A DNA stretch of 58,607 nucleotides from Candidatus Parepulonipiscium sp. PG-Nuni2H_MBin01 (GTDB lineage: Bacteria > Bacillota > Clostridia > Lachnospirales > Cellulosilyticaceae), in assembly GCA_001994995.1 (NCBI GenBank), contig MDJM01000042.1:1-58607 (forward strand), in the 5' to 3' direction. Under the pieces are notes generated by a model. The model saw only the letters and a program-made list of their open reading frames with translations, did no database searches and was not told where the DNA came from. Both the position numbers and the translations under genes were made by a program. The stretch's first letter is position 1. Each line of letters opens with the position of its first letter. This document shows positions 42,124-50,059 of this stretch, one piece after another.

Positions 42124-45100
42124 ATGAGAAACTTTGATAATGAGCAGGAGTATATGGATAAGGAAAATCACCCTAAGAAACCATCTAAAAAATCATCTAA
42201 AAAGAAGAACCAAGCAAAAAAGACGGCAAATAAGGAAGTTAGTGGTTCTGTAATCGATGCAACTGAAACTAATACGACTGAAGCTATTGCTGCTGAAGTT
42301 GATATAACAAACGTAACTGACGCTAATGCTACTGAAGCTATTGCTGCTGAAGTTGATATAACAGATGTAACTGACGCTAATGCTACTAAAGCTATTGCTG
42401 CTGAAGTTGATATAACAGATGTAACTGACGCTACTGAAGCTATTGATACTGAAATCGATGTAATAGACATAACTGATGGTAATGCTATTGAAGCTATCGA
42501 TGCTGCAATTGATGTAACAGACGTAACTGACGAAAATGTAGCAGAAGCTATCGATGTTGAAATCGATGTAACAAATGTAATTGACGAAAATGCAGCAGAA
42601 GCTTTTGATGCTGAAATCGATGTAACAGATGTAACAGAAGCTAATGCTATTGAAGCTATTGATACTGAAATCGATATAACAGATGTAATTGATGCTACTG
42701 CTACTGAAGCTATTGATGTTGAAATCGATGTAATAGAAGCTATTGCAGCAGAAGCAATTGATACTGAAATTGATGTAACAGATATAACTAATGCTATTGA
42801 AGCTATTGATACTGAAATCGATGTAATTGACTCAAATGCTACTGAAGCTATTGATGCTGAAATTGATACAATAGACGTAATTGATGCTAATGCAACAGAA
42901 GCTATTGATGCAAAAATCGATGAAACAGATGTAATTGATGCTGAATTCGAGATTACTGCTGATGTGGCTAAACTATCTAGTAATGACGATACTCCGATTA
43001 AAAAGCCTAAAATGCCAGATATTAAGGAGTTTCTAACTGCTGAAAAAATTTCTAATATTACCGGCCGAATTGCGGCTGATATAAAGAAACCTAAAAATAC
43101 TAAACAAGTAGCTGATAACACTCAAGTATCAGCTGCTGACATACAAATTTTTGAAGATAGCACACCGGAAATTACGGAAATTGAAGAAGTTACGGAGATT
43201 AAAAAGCCGAAGCGACCGAATGTTAAGGAGCCTGTTATTTCTAACATTAAAAAACCTACAGAAATAACAGAGCCTAAAAAGGAGCTTAAGCTTCCAAACT
43301 TATCAAAATTATTAGGATTATTTAAATTGCCAGCTACTGCTGGGAGTAAATCCGATGATGATAAATTTATTGATAATAACTTAGACCAACATATTGATGA
43401 AGGAATTGAGATTGATATTAAAGATAATGATGACAGCAGCGAAAAGCTTATACCAGACGAACCTATAAATCTTAAAAAGTCTGAAATTCCACGAGCTAAT
43501 TATAAGAAACGTTCTAAAGCTAATAAATCTGCAGCTAGCGAAACTCCGGATGTAGATTTAGATGATATAGTAGAAATTGCTTCGGTAGCTGAGCAACTAA
43601 AATCTGTAGCTGACGAACAACTAATTGATACTGAAGAACAAGATGTAAAAACCGATGAAGTAGCACTTGTATCTGAACAACATATTAATAACGATGACAT
43701 AGAACATATTGATAACGACGACATAGAACAACATATTGATAACGATGACATAGAACAATACATTGATAATGACGACATAGAACCACATATTGATAACGAT
43801 GACATAGAGCTTCAAGATGAAAAGAAAAAAATAGGAGAGCTTAAACCTCCAGCTTTACCTGATTTAGCTAAATTGTTAGCTGCGCTTAAACTAAAGTTTG
43901 CTAGCAATAAGCAGGCTAAGTCTGATATTGATGAAGAAGATGAGTTGGATTTTGATGATAACTTAGATGCAGAAGATGTAGAAGATGAAGAGTTTGTAAC
44001 ATCTCAGAAAGGCATTGTAGAAGAAGACTTAGAACTAGATTTAGAAAAACCAACTAGTAAATCTGTTGATTTTAAATTACCTAAGTTTACTAAAAAGACT
44101 AAATCTAATAAAGATACTGATTTAGAAAACGAGGTAGACGAAGACTTAGAAACTGATTTAGAAATCGATATTGACGAAGATTTAGAAAAACCAATTAGCA
44201 AGCCTATTGATTTTAAGTTGCCTAAGTTTGCTAAAAAACCTAAAGCTAATAAAGATATTGAGCTAGAAACTGATTTAGCAGAAGACTTAGAAGAAGACTT
44301 AGAAACTGATTTAGATAACGATGTAGACGAAGACTTAGAAAAACCAACTAGCAAGCCTATTGATTTTAAGTTACCTAAGTTTGCTAAAAAACCTAAAGCT
44401 AATAAAGATACTGAGTTGGAAGCTGAGTTGGAAAGCGATGTAGACGAAGACTTAGAAACTGATTTAGAAATCGATATTGATGAAGATTTAGAAAAACCAA
44501 CTAGCAAGCCTATTGATTTTAAGTTGCCTAAGTTTGCTAAAAAGCCTAAAGCTAATAAAGATAGTGAATTGGAAGCTGATTTAGTAGATGACTTGGAAAA
44601 CGAAGATATGGAAATTGATGAAACTGATTTAGATAACGACGTAGAACAAGAATTTGAATTAGACTTAGAAAAACCAACTAGTAAGTCTATTGATTTTAAA
44701 TTACCTAAGTTTGCTAAAAAACCTAAAGCTAATAAAGATATTGAGTTGGAAAACGACTTAGAAAACGATATAGACGAAGATTTAGAGCAAGACTTAGAAA
44801 AACCAACTGGCAAGCCTATTGATTTTAAGTTACCTAAGTTTGCTAAAAAGCCTAAAGCTAATAAAGATATTGATTTAGAAGCTGATTTAGCAGAAGACTT
44901 GGAAAACGAAGATATAGAAACTGATGAAACTGATTTAGATAACGACGGCTTAGAAGAGTTAAATGAAAAAGAAGTTAATGAAGATAAACTTAAAGCTCCA
45001 GCTTTACCAGACTTTGCTAAACTAATTGCGGCGCTTAAGCTTAAACTAGCTAGTAAATCTAAAGAGAATGCAGAACTAGAAAATGTAGAACCAGAAAATT

Positions 45101-47337
45101 TAGAAATAGAAAATTTAGAAATAGAAAACTTAGAAACAGAAGATTTAGAAATAGAAAATTTAGAAGAGGATGAAATTAGCGAACCGACAGCAGTTGTAAT
45201 TAATCCAGATAAACTTAAGAAGCCACAACTTGTTTCTGTTGAAGATGAGGAGCAGGCTGAAGAAGTTGAATTGGTTGAAACTGCAGTAATACCACCTAAA
45301 AAAAATAAGCGTAAAAAGTCTAAGCGTTCTAAAAAGCCTGCTGAGCAAGTAGTTGTAATTGACCCAGATAAGCTTAAGAAGCCAGAGCTTGCTGTTACTG
45401 AAGATGTGACGGAAGTTGTAATTGACCCAGATAAGCTTAAGAAGCCAGAGCTTGCTGTTACTGAAGATGTGACGGAAGTTGTAATTGACGCAGATAAGCT
45501 TAAGAAGCCAGAGCTTGCTTCTACGGAAGATATAACGGAAGTTGTAATTGACGCAGATAAGCTTAAGAAGCCGGAACTTGATGCTACTGAAGATATAACG
45601 GAAGTTGTAATTGACGCAGATAAGCTTAAAAAGCCAGAACTTGCTTCTACTGAAGATGAATCGGAAGATACAACAGGAGCATTAGTTGTACTTAATCCAG
45701 ATAAGCTTAATAAGCCACCACTTGGTAGTCAAGATGATTTAGATGTTAAAAAAGATAAGCCTAAAGTACCAGGATTACCTGATTTTGCTAAGTTTTTAGC
45801 TATATTAACTATGTTTATTGCTAAGTTAAAAGCAAATCTTCCAACTGGTACTAAGCCAAAAGAAGATGAACGACTTAATGTTATAATTTTTAAAGGACCT
45901 AAAGCTTCTAAAATTAAAAAAACTAAGGTAGTGAAGGGACCTAAAGCTCCTAAAGTTACAAAACATAATATTATAATTTTTATGGCAGCAGTTTCTAAAG
46001 AGCCTGATATTATAATTGTTAAACAACCTAAGGTTAAAAAACCTAAAGTTTCTAAAAAGCCTGATGTTGTAATTGTTACTGAGGCTAACGATTCTACAGA
46101 ACCTGATATTGTGGTTGTTAAAGAACCGAAAGAACCTAAGGTTAAAAAACCTAAAGTTTCTAAAAAACCTGATGTTGTTATTGTTACTGATTCTAAAGAA
46201 GATGATGTAGAGCCTACTGCTCCTAAAAAACCTAAGCTTCCTAAGATGCCTAAAGTTTCTAAAGAGCCTGATGTTGTTATTGTTACGGATTCTAAAGAAG
46301 ATGATGTGGAGCCTACTGTTCCTAAAAAACCTAAGCTTCCTAAGATGCCTAAAGTTTCTAAAAAACTTGCTGTTATAATTTTAAAAGGTCCTCAAGCTTC
46401 TGCAATTAAGAAGCCTAATGTAACTAAAGGACCTAAAAAGCCTACTGTTACAGCGCATAACATTGCACCTACAGTTAAACCTAGTAAAGAACCTAAAATC
46501 AAAGAATTTAAAGCAAAAAAACCTAAAGGCGATATGCCACCAATTGTTCTGCCATTTAAGTTGCCTAAACCAAATAATGCAAAACAACCAATTAATACTT
46601 CCTTTAATAAGTTAATAAAAACTCCAACCCAAGACCCATTCTACACTTCTGTAGCCGACTTGATGACTGGAGTTATGATAGTATTTTTACTTATAGCAAT
46701 TTCGTTTATGATGCAGATTGACCTTCAAGCGGAAGAGGCTCAAGATACAGTGACACACATTCAAGACATTGTTGATACTTATGAGGATACACGAACTAGT
46801 ATTAACATTGACTTAAACATTGCATTTGAGGATAAATTGGATGAATGGGATATGGTAATTTCTGAGGATAACACTATTAGCTTTAACTCTCCAGATGTGT
46901 TGTTTGAGCTTGGTAAGTCTGACATTAGCCCTGAGTTTAAAAAGATTTTGGATGAATTTTTCCCAGCGTATATTGAGTTAGTATACGGTCTTCATAAAGA
47001 CACAATACAAGAGATTAGAATTGAGGGGCATACTTCAAGTGACTGGAGTGCTACTTCTACTGTATTCGATGCTTATTTTAATAATATGGAACTTTCTCAA
47101 AATAGAACACGAGAAGTTTTAAAATATGTAATGGGCATGTCTGCTGGTGAGGAGTATATTGATTGGCTTATGGAATTTGTAACTGCTAATGGATTGTCTT
47201 CTAGTAAGTTAATTTATGACCCAATTACAGGGTTAGAGGATAAGGAAAAGTCTAGAAGGGTTGAGTTTAAAATTGTTACTGACTCAGAAGCTATTATTAA
47301 TCAGATTATGGAAGAGAGTTTGAATTCAGAAGAATAA
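42124..47337 (+). CDS. Giant MotB/OmpA-type protein with ~1500 residues of charged tandem repeats (ZorB-like)
   Basis: 1737 residues. C-terminal part is ZorB/MotB-like: YTSVADLMTGVMIVFLLIAI, a single helix (~1513-1534) with the proton-carrying Asp at ~1512, then a periplasm-side linker and an OmpA-like peptidoglycan-binding domain (~1583-1733; FNSPDVLFELGKSDI, IRIEGHTSS, NRTREV, SRRVEFKI). Everything before it (~1-1505) lacks membrane segments and would be cytoplasmic: an acidic Ala/Ile/Asp repeat block (~45-280), HIDNDDIE repeats (~520-562), seven LEKPTSKPIDFKLPKFAKKP units (~636-940), about six VVIDPDKLKKPEL units (~1023-1199) and KKPKVSKKPDVVIV units (~1250-1440). Four LPDFAKLIAALKLKL-type amphipathic helices punctuate it. 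Normal MotB has only ~30 residues before the helix. Function of the tail unknown. Confidence 0.88.
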   Translation: MRNFDNEQEYMDKENHPKKPSKKSSKKKNQAKKTANKEVSGSVIDATETNTTEAIAAEVDITNVTDANATEAIAAEVDITDVTDANATKAIAAEVDITDVTDATEAIDTEIDVIDITDGNAIEAIDAAIDVTDVTDENVAEAIDVEIDVTNVIDENAAEAFDAEIDVTDVTEANAIEAIDTEIDITDVIDATATEAIDVEIDVIEAIAAEAIDTEIDVTDITNAIEAIDTEIDVIDSNATEAIDAEIDTIDVIDANATEAIDAKIDETDVIDAEFEITADVAKLSSNDDTPIKKPKMPDIKEFLTAEKISNITGRIAADIKKPKNTKQVADNTQVSAADIQIFEDSTPEITEIEEVTEIKKPKRPNVKEPVISNIKKPTEITEPKKELKLPNLSKLLGLFKLPATAGSKSDDDKFIDNNLDQHIDEGIEIDIKDNDDSSEKLIPDEPINLKKSEIPRANYKKRSKANKSAASETPDVDLDDIVEIASVAEQLKSVADEQLIDTEEQDVKTDEVALVSEQHINNDDIEHIDNDDIEQHIDNDDIEQYIDNDDIEPHIDNDDIELQDEKKKIGELKPPALPDLAKLLAALKLKFASNKQAKSDIDEEDELDFDDNLDAEDVEDEEFVTSQKGIVEEDLELDLEKPTSKSVDFKLPKFTKKTKSNKDTDLENEVDEDLETDLEIDIDEDLEKPISKPIDFKLPKFAKKPKANKDIELETDLAEDLEEDLETDLDNDVDEDLEKPTSKPIDFKLPKFAKKPKANKDTELEAELESDVDEDLETDLEIDIDEDLEKPTSKPIDFKLPKFAKKPKANKDSELEADLVDDLENEDMEIDETDLDNDVEQEFELDLEKPTSKSIDFKLPKFAKKPKANKDIELENDLENDIDEDLEQDLEKPTGKPIDFKLPKFAKKPKANKDIDLEADLAEDLENEDIETDETDLDNDGLEELNEKEVNEDKLKAPALPDFAKLIAALKLKLASKSKENAELENVEPENLEIENLEIENLETEDLEIENLEEDEISEPTAVVINPDKLKKPQLVSVEDEEQAEEVELVETAVIPPKKNKRKKSKRSKKPAEQVVVIDPDKLKKPELAVTEDVTEVVIDPDKLKKPELAVTEDVTEVVIDADKLKKPELASTEDITEVVIDADKLKKPELDATEDITEVVIDADKLKKPELASTEDESEDTTGALVVLNPDKLNKPPLGSQDDLDVKKDKPKVPGLPDFAKFLAILTMFIAKLKANLPTGTKPKEDERLNVIIFKGPKASKIKKTKVVKGPKAPKVTKHNIIIFMAAVSKEPDIIIVKQPKVKKPKVSKKPDVVIVTEANDSTEPDIVVVKEPKEPKVKKPKVSKKPDVVIVTDSKEDDVEPTAPKKPKLPKMPKVSKEPDVVIVTDSKEDDVEPTVPKKPKLPKMPKVSKKLAVIILKGPQASAIKKPNVTKGPKKPTVTAHNIAPTVKPSKEPKIKEFKAKKPKGDMPPIVLPFKLPKPNNAKQPINTSFNKLIKTPTQDPFYTSVADLMTGVMIVFLLIAISFMMQIDLQAEEAQDTVTHIQDIVDTYEDTRTSINIDLNIAFEDKLDEWDMVISEDNTISFNSPDVLFELGKSDISPEFKKILDEFFPAYIELVYGLHKDTIQEIRIEGHTSSDWSATSTVFDAYFNNMELSQNRTREVLKYVMGMSAGEEYIDWLMEFVTANGLSSSKLIYDPITGLEDKEKSRRVEFKIVTDSEAIINQIMEESLNSEE
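42256..42960 (+). repeat. Acidic tandem repeat block 1
   Basis: About 15 degenerate units of ~16-20 codons (GCTATTGCTGCTGAAGTTGA-type; protein EAIDTEIDVTDVTDAN). Strictly in frame. It explains the long open minus-strand frame here. Confidence 0.9.
43681..43809 (+). repeat. HIDNDDIE tandem repeats
   Basis: Five near-identical 24-27-bp units around CATATTGATAACGATGACAT, encoding HIDNDDIEQ. Confidence 0.92.
44029..44943 (+). repeat. LEKPTSKPIDFKLPKF repeat block
   Basis: Seven units alternating a basic Pro-rich module (KPIDFKLPKFAKKPKANKD) with an acidic spacer (DLE/DVDEDLE). Nearly identical at DNA level, implying recent duplication. Confidence 0.92.
45190..45720 (+). repeat. VVIDPDKLKKPEL repeat block
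   Basis: About seven units, the central five being close to 60 bp each (GACCCAGATAAGCTTAAGAA core), in frame. Confidence 0.9.
45870..46440 (+). repeat. Basic KKPKVSKKPDVVIV repeat block
   Basis: Lys/Pro/Val units, including two nearly identical ~105-bp copies near 46170 and 46275. It lies just before the transmembrane helix and is strongly basic, in contrast to the acidic N-terminal blocks. Confidence 0.85.
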
Positions 47338-47348
47338 GGGGTGATATA

Positions 47349-47822
47349 ATGGTAGTAGATTTTTCAGCTATGTTTAAAGATATTAGAGAGAGTATGAATA
47401 TCAAAGAGGAGTTATATACCCGCGAAATTCGAGATTTTACTAATAGCGACAGCATTGATATAGGCTTTCTTGATTATGGAGAAGGGCGCATTAAGCTAGA
47501 GCAGCTGGATAATGAGATGCGAGATAGAGTGTTACGTGTAGATGGGACTAAAGTTTATTTGTACGTTACTGATGATATTTTGGGCAGCGGCCGTTACCAT
47601 ATTGCTTGGTGCAGCACTATTCGCGGAATGTATCGAGGGAATCGCATCGGTCCTTATGTTGTTAGTCGCAGAACTGACTGTTTTTCTAGCGCTGGTTATA
47701 AGCTTCATATTTGTAAAAATTGTTTGACTGCACTTGATTTTAACGGTTATAAAGGTGTATCTAGTGCTGAACGTAATAAAATTTTTGATAAATTTAATAT
47801 TAGGCATTTTCTGACCCAGTAG
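47349..47822 (+). CDS. Small Cys/His protein, third gene of the ZorAB-like operon
   Basis: 157 residues, no membrane helix. YHIAWCSTI with H84 and C88, then HICKNCL with C122-x2-C125, suggests a zinc site, followed by a LDFNGYKG turn. This H-x3-C ... C-x2-C pattern (Y-H-I-x2-C ... CKNCL-x-L-x-Y-G-Y) recalls a family of uncharacterised proteins; I do not recognise a nuclease motif. Starts 11 bases after the giant gene with GGGGTGAT as ribosome site and precedes the terminator at 47829, so it belongs to the operon. By position it corresponds to the effector slot of Zorya-type operons (ZorC/D or ZorE), but similarity to those is not evident. Confidence 0.75.
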   Translation: MVVDFSAMFKDIRESMNIKEELYTREIRDFTNSDSIDIGFLDYGEGRIKLEQLDNEMRDRVLRVDGTKVYLYVTDDILGSGRYHIAWCSTIRGMYRGNRIGPYVVSRRTDCFSSAGYKLHICKNCLTALDFNGYKGVSSAERNKIFDKFNIRHFLTQ

Positions 47823-47828
47823 AATTTA

Positions 47829-47861
47829 ATCTAGTAAGCTTTGTGCTTACTAGATTTTTTT
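47829..47861 (+). terminator. Intrinsic terminator of the ZorAB-like operon
   Basis: Perfect 11-bp stem ATCTAGTAAGC/GCTTACTAGAT, 5-nt loop, then TTTTTTT. The galE stop codon on the other strand lies within the stem. Confidence 0.9.
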
Positions 47862-48842
47862 GTACCCATTTGGATGAGCTTTATGCCATTGCCATGCGCT
47901 GTTTATAATGTCTTTAACGTCAGTAAACTTAGGATTCCAGCCGAGAATTTCGCGTGCTTTGTTTGATGAAGCAATTAGAGAAGCTGGGTCACCAGCACGG
48001 CGCGTACCATAAACTGCTGTAATGGGATGATTTGTTACTTCGCGAGCTGCTGCTACCATTTCATTTACTGAGTAACCGGTGTTACTGCCTAAATTAAAAT
48101 AATTATTTTCTCCACCGTTAATCAGATATTTCATTGCAAGCATATGAGCTTCAATTAAGTCGGTGACATGAATATAATCTCTAATACAAGTACCGTCTGG
48201 AGTGTCATAGTCTGTTCCGTAAATAGTAATATGTTCGCGCTGTCCCAGTGGAACTTGCAATATTATAGGAATTAAATGAGTTTCAGGATTATGAGCCTCG
48301 CCAATATCGCCATCTATATCAGCGCCAGCTACGTTAAAGTATCTTAAACATACGTAGTGAATATCATGCGCTGTACTAACCCATTTAAGCATTTTTTCAA
48401 TCGCAAGTTTAGTTTCGCCATACGTATTAGTTGGGTTAGTTGGCGTTTGTTCTGTAATTGGCATAACTTTAACATCGCCATACGTTGCCGCTGTTGATGA
48501 AAATACAATGTATTTAACGTTACATTTAACCATAACGCTAAGTAGAACTTGTGCGCCTGATACGTTATTGCTATAATATTTTAGCGGATTGACCATTGAT
48601 TCGCCAACTAGCGAATTAGCCGCAAAGTGCATTACGCCATCAATTTGTTCTGTTTTAAATATTTGGGTTAGTTTAGCTTCATCGCGAATGTCACATTGAT
48701 AAAACTTTGCTTTAGCAGAAACGGAACTTTCAAATCCAGTTTCTAAACTATCTACAACTACAACTTCATTGCCAGCCTTAATTAACTCTCTAACTGCATG
48801 AGAGCCAATGTAGCCAGCACCACCTACAACTAAAATTTTCAT
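47850..48842 (-). CDS. galE: UDP-glucose 4-epimerase
   Basis: 330 residues. NAD-binding GGAGYIGSH, FAANSLVGES, catalytic S-T and Y-x3-K (TYGETKLAIEKML), RYFNVAGAD and NLGSNTGYSVNEM. Interconverts UDP-glucose and UDP-galactose, matching the beta-galactosidase downstream in the window. Start ATG after GGAGG; the longer frame runs toward the tRNA gene. Monocistronic. Confidence 0.95.
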   Translation of the reverse strand: MKILVVGGAGYIGSHAVRELIKAGNEVVVVDSLETGFESSVSAKAKFYQCDIRDEAKLTQIFKTEQIDGVMHFAANSLVGESMVNPLKYYSNNVSGAQVLLSVMVKCNVKYIVFSSTAATYGDVKVMPITEQTPTNPTNTYGETKLAIEKMLKWVSTAHDIHYVCLRYFNVAGADIDGDIGEAHNPETHLIPIILQVPLGQREHITIYGTDYDTPDGTCIRDYIHVTDLIEAHMLAMKYLINGGENNYFNLGSNTGYSVNEMVAAAREVTNHPITAVYGTRRAGDPASLIASSNKAREILGWNPKFTDVKDIINSAWQWHKAHPNGYKKI

Positions 48843-48922
48843 TTGAAGCCTCCTAGCATTAATCTTATGATCAGTTTCTTTAACTTGACCTTTATTTTTT
48901 GCATTATTACCACTTTCTATGC

Positions 48923-48953
48923 AAAAAAAATAACACCACATAAAGAGGTGTCA
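48923..48953 (-). terminator. Terminator of tRNA-Arg
   Basis: On the minus strand ACACC/GGTGT stem followed by A and eight U residues (A-run 48923-48930). Confidence 0.7.
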
Positions 48954-48961
48954 ATAACAAA

Positions 48962-49035
48962 CACACGCAGAAGGATTCGAACCCTCGGCCTACTGATCCG
49001 AAGTCAGTCGCTCTATCCTGCTGAGCTATACGTGC
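48962..49035 (-). tRNA. tRNA-Arg (UCG anticodon)
   Basis: Acceptor GCACGTA/TGCGTGT, D-arm TAGCTCAGCAGG, anticodon arm ACTGA-CTTCGGA-TCAGT giving UCG, T-arm GAGGG-TTCGAAT-CCTTC (one G-U), discriminator G. CCA is not encoded. Decodes CGA. Confidence 0.95.
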
Positions 49036-49095
49036 ATAATAAAATTATATCCTAAAATTGGCAACAATACAAGCCCTAAATAAAGAAATACTCGG

Positions 49096-49677
49096 CTACA
49101 TTTGGATAACCCACATATAGCCGATGATTGCAGTGAGCGGAACGCCTATGTTATCAAGGCCAAAAATTGCGATAGCTTCTACTGCAGTAACTAGTGCAGC
49201 AACTATCACTACTTTAATTAAGTTGACTTCATAGATTTTAAGATAACTTGCTATCACTAGTACAACTATTGATACAAAAAATATAGCGGAACTGCCACTC
49301 ACAGTTTTATTGCGACCTAGAACTTGATAGCGTCCATAAGGAAACTTTGTCCCTACAACTGCTGCTAGCCCATCTCCATATCCCATTATAAAGCTGCCCA
49401 CAAACCCTATTAATAAATCTCCACTGCCATAACTTATTATAACTAATATCATTAAAGTTAAGCTATATGCGATTTCTCCAAACTCAGGTTTAGAGCCGCG
49501 TTTTATGCTGGCAAATACGGGGTATCTGAAGTTTATTAAGTTTACTATTAAAAAGCAACATGTTACGAACAATGGTTGCGTTATTTCATCGAAGTAGTAC
49601 ATTAGTATCAACCACCAATTTGAACTTAATATATGCACAAATTTGCGGCTATATTCAATGTTATTTGTCTTCATCAC
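49096..49677 (-). CDS. Dolichol/polyprenol-kinase-like CTP-dependent kinase (N-terminus probably frameshifted)
   Basis: 193 residues as an intact frame, about five helices. EYSRKFVHI near the start, then GYGDGLAAVVGTKFPYGRY and NKTVSGSSA, the nucleotide-handling signature of the SEC59/DGK1/VTE5 (COG0170) lipid kinases. GTG/ATG starts at 49677/49674 have no ribosome site. In the same frame upstream lies a convincing first helix (VIVSFAYILLLLLLSTV) and a GGAG site, but the ATG at 49730 that fits that site is out of frame by one base in a GGGG run (49725-49728). Either the N-terminal helix is lost, a rare start is used, or one G is missing. Acts on an isoprenoid or diacylglycerol lipid (family knowledge). 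Confidence 0.75.
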   Translation of the reverse strand: MMKTNNIEYSRKFVHILSSNWWLILMYYFDEITQPLFVTCCFLIVNLINFRYPVFASIKRGSKPEFGEIAYSLTLMILVIISYGSGDLLIGFVGSFIMGYGDGLAAVVGTKFPYGRYQVLGRNKTVSGSSAIFFVSIVVLVIASYLKIYEVNLIKVVIVAALVTAVEAIAIFGLDNIGVPLTAIIGYMWVIQM

Positions 49678-49921
49678 TGTTGATAATAGTAATAGTAGTA
49701 GTATATATGCGAATGATACAATTACCCCATCTTACCACTCCTTCAGGTCTATAAACATAATTTCAAGTATACACGATTCCAACGTATTATGCTAGGTACA
49801 TGTCTAAATATTCACGTAAATAGCATAAATTATACATCTTTCCTTAGTGAATATATTTATTTCAGATTAATTTATTAGTCTATAGGCAGCGAGATAAAAT
49901 TAATTTTTTTAGCAAAATACC

Positions 49922-49950
49922 TGTACAATACTCGTAGAGGTACTTATAAT
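49922..49950 (+). promoter_or_regulatory. Possible sigma-A promoter of the threonine ammonia-lyase gene
   Basis: TGTACA (49922), 17-bp spacer, TATAAT (49945-49950). The -35 is a two-mismatch fit. The rest of 49755-50059 is AT-rich and shows nothing else that I can support. Confidence 0.45.
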
Positions 49951-50059
49951 TATAACCTAAGTTAGTCGTTATGGGGGATAATCGTAAAAATACTGCTTAT
50001 AGTATGATAGAGATTAGGCATAGTATGTATAGAGTATGTTTTTTTGAAAGGTGGTTATT

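Noticed and set aside
42168..43121. 317-codon open frame on the minus strand, rich in Ser/Ile/Val
   Set aside because: It is the complement of the low-complexity repeat block of the giant protein. It has no ribosome site, its composition mirrors the repeat, and two similar frames at 43500 and 44004 arise for the same reason.
43681..45720. Regularly spaced repeats considered as a CRISPR-like array
   Set aside because: Units are in frame, spacers are not unique, there are no palindromic repeats and no cas genes. They are coding repeats.
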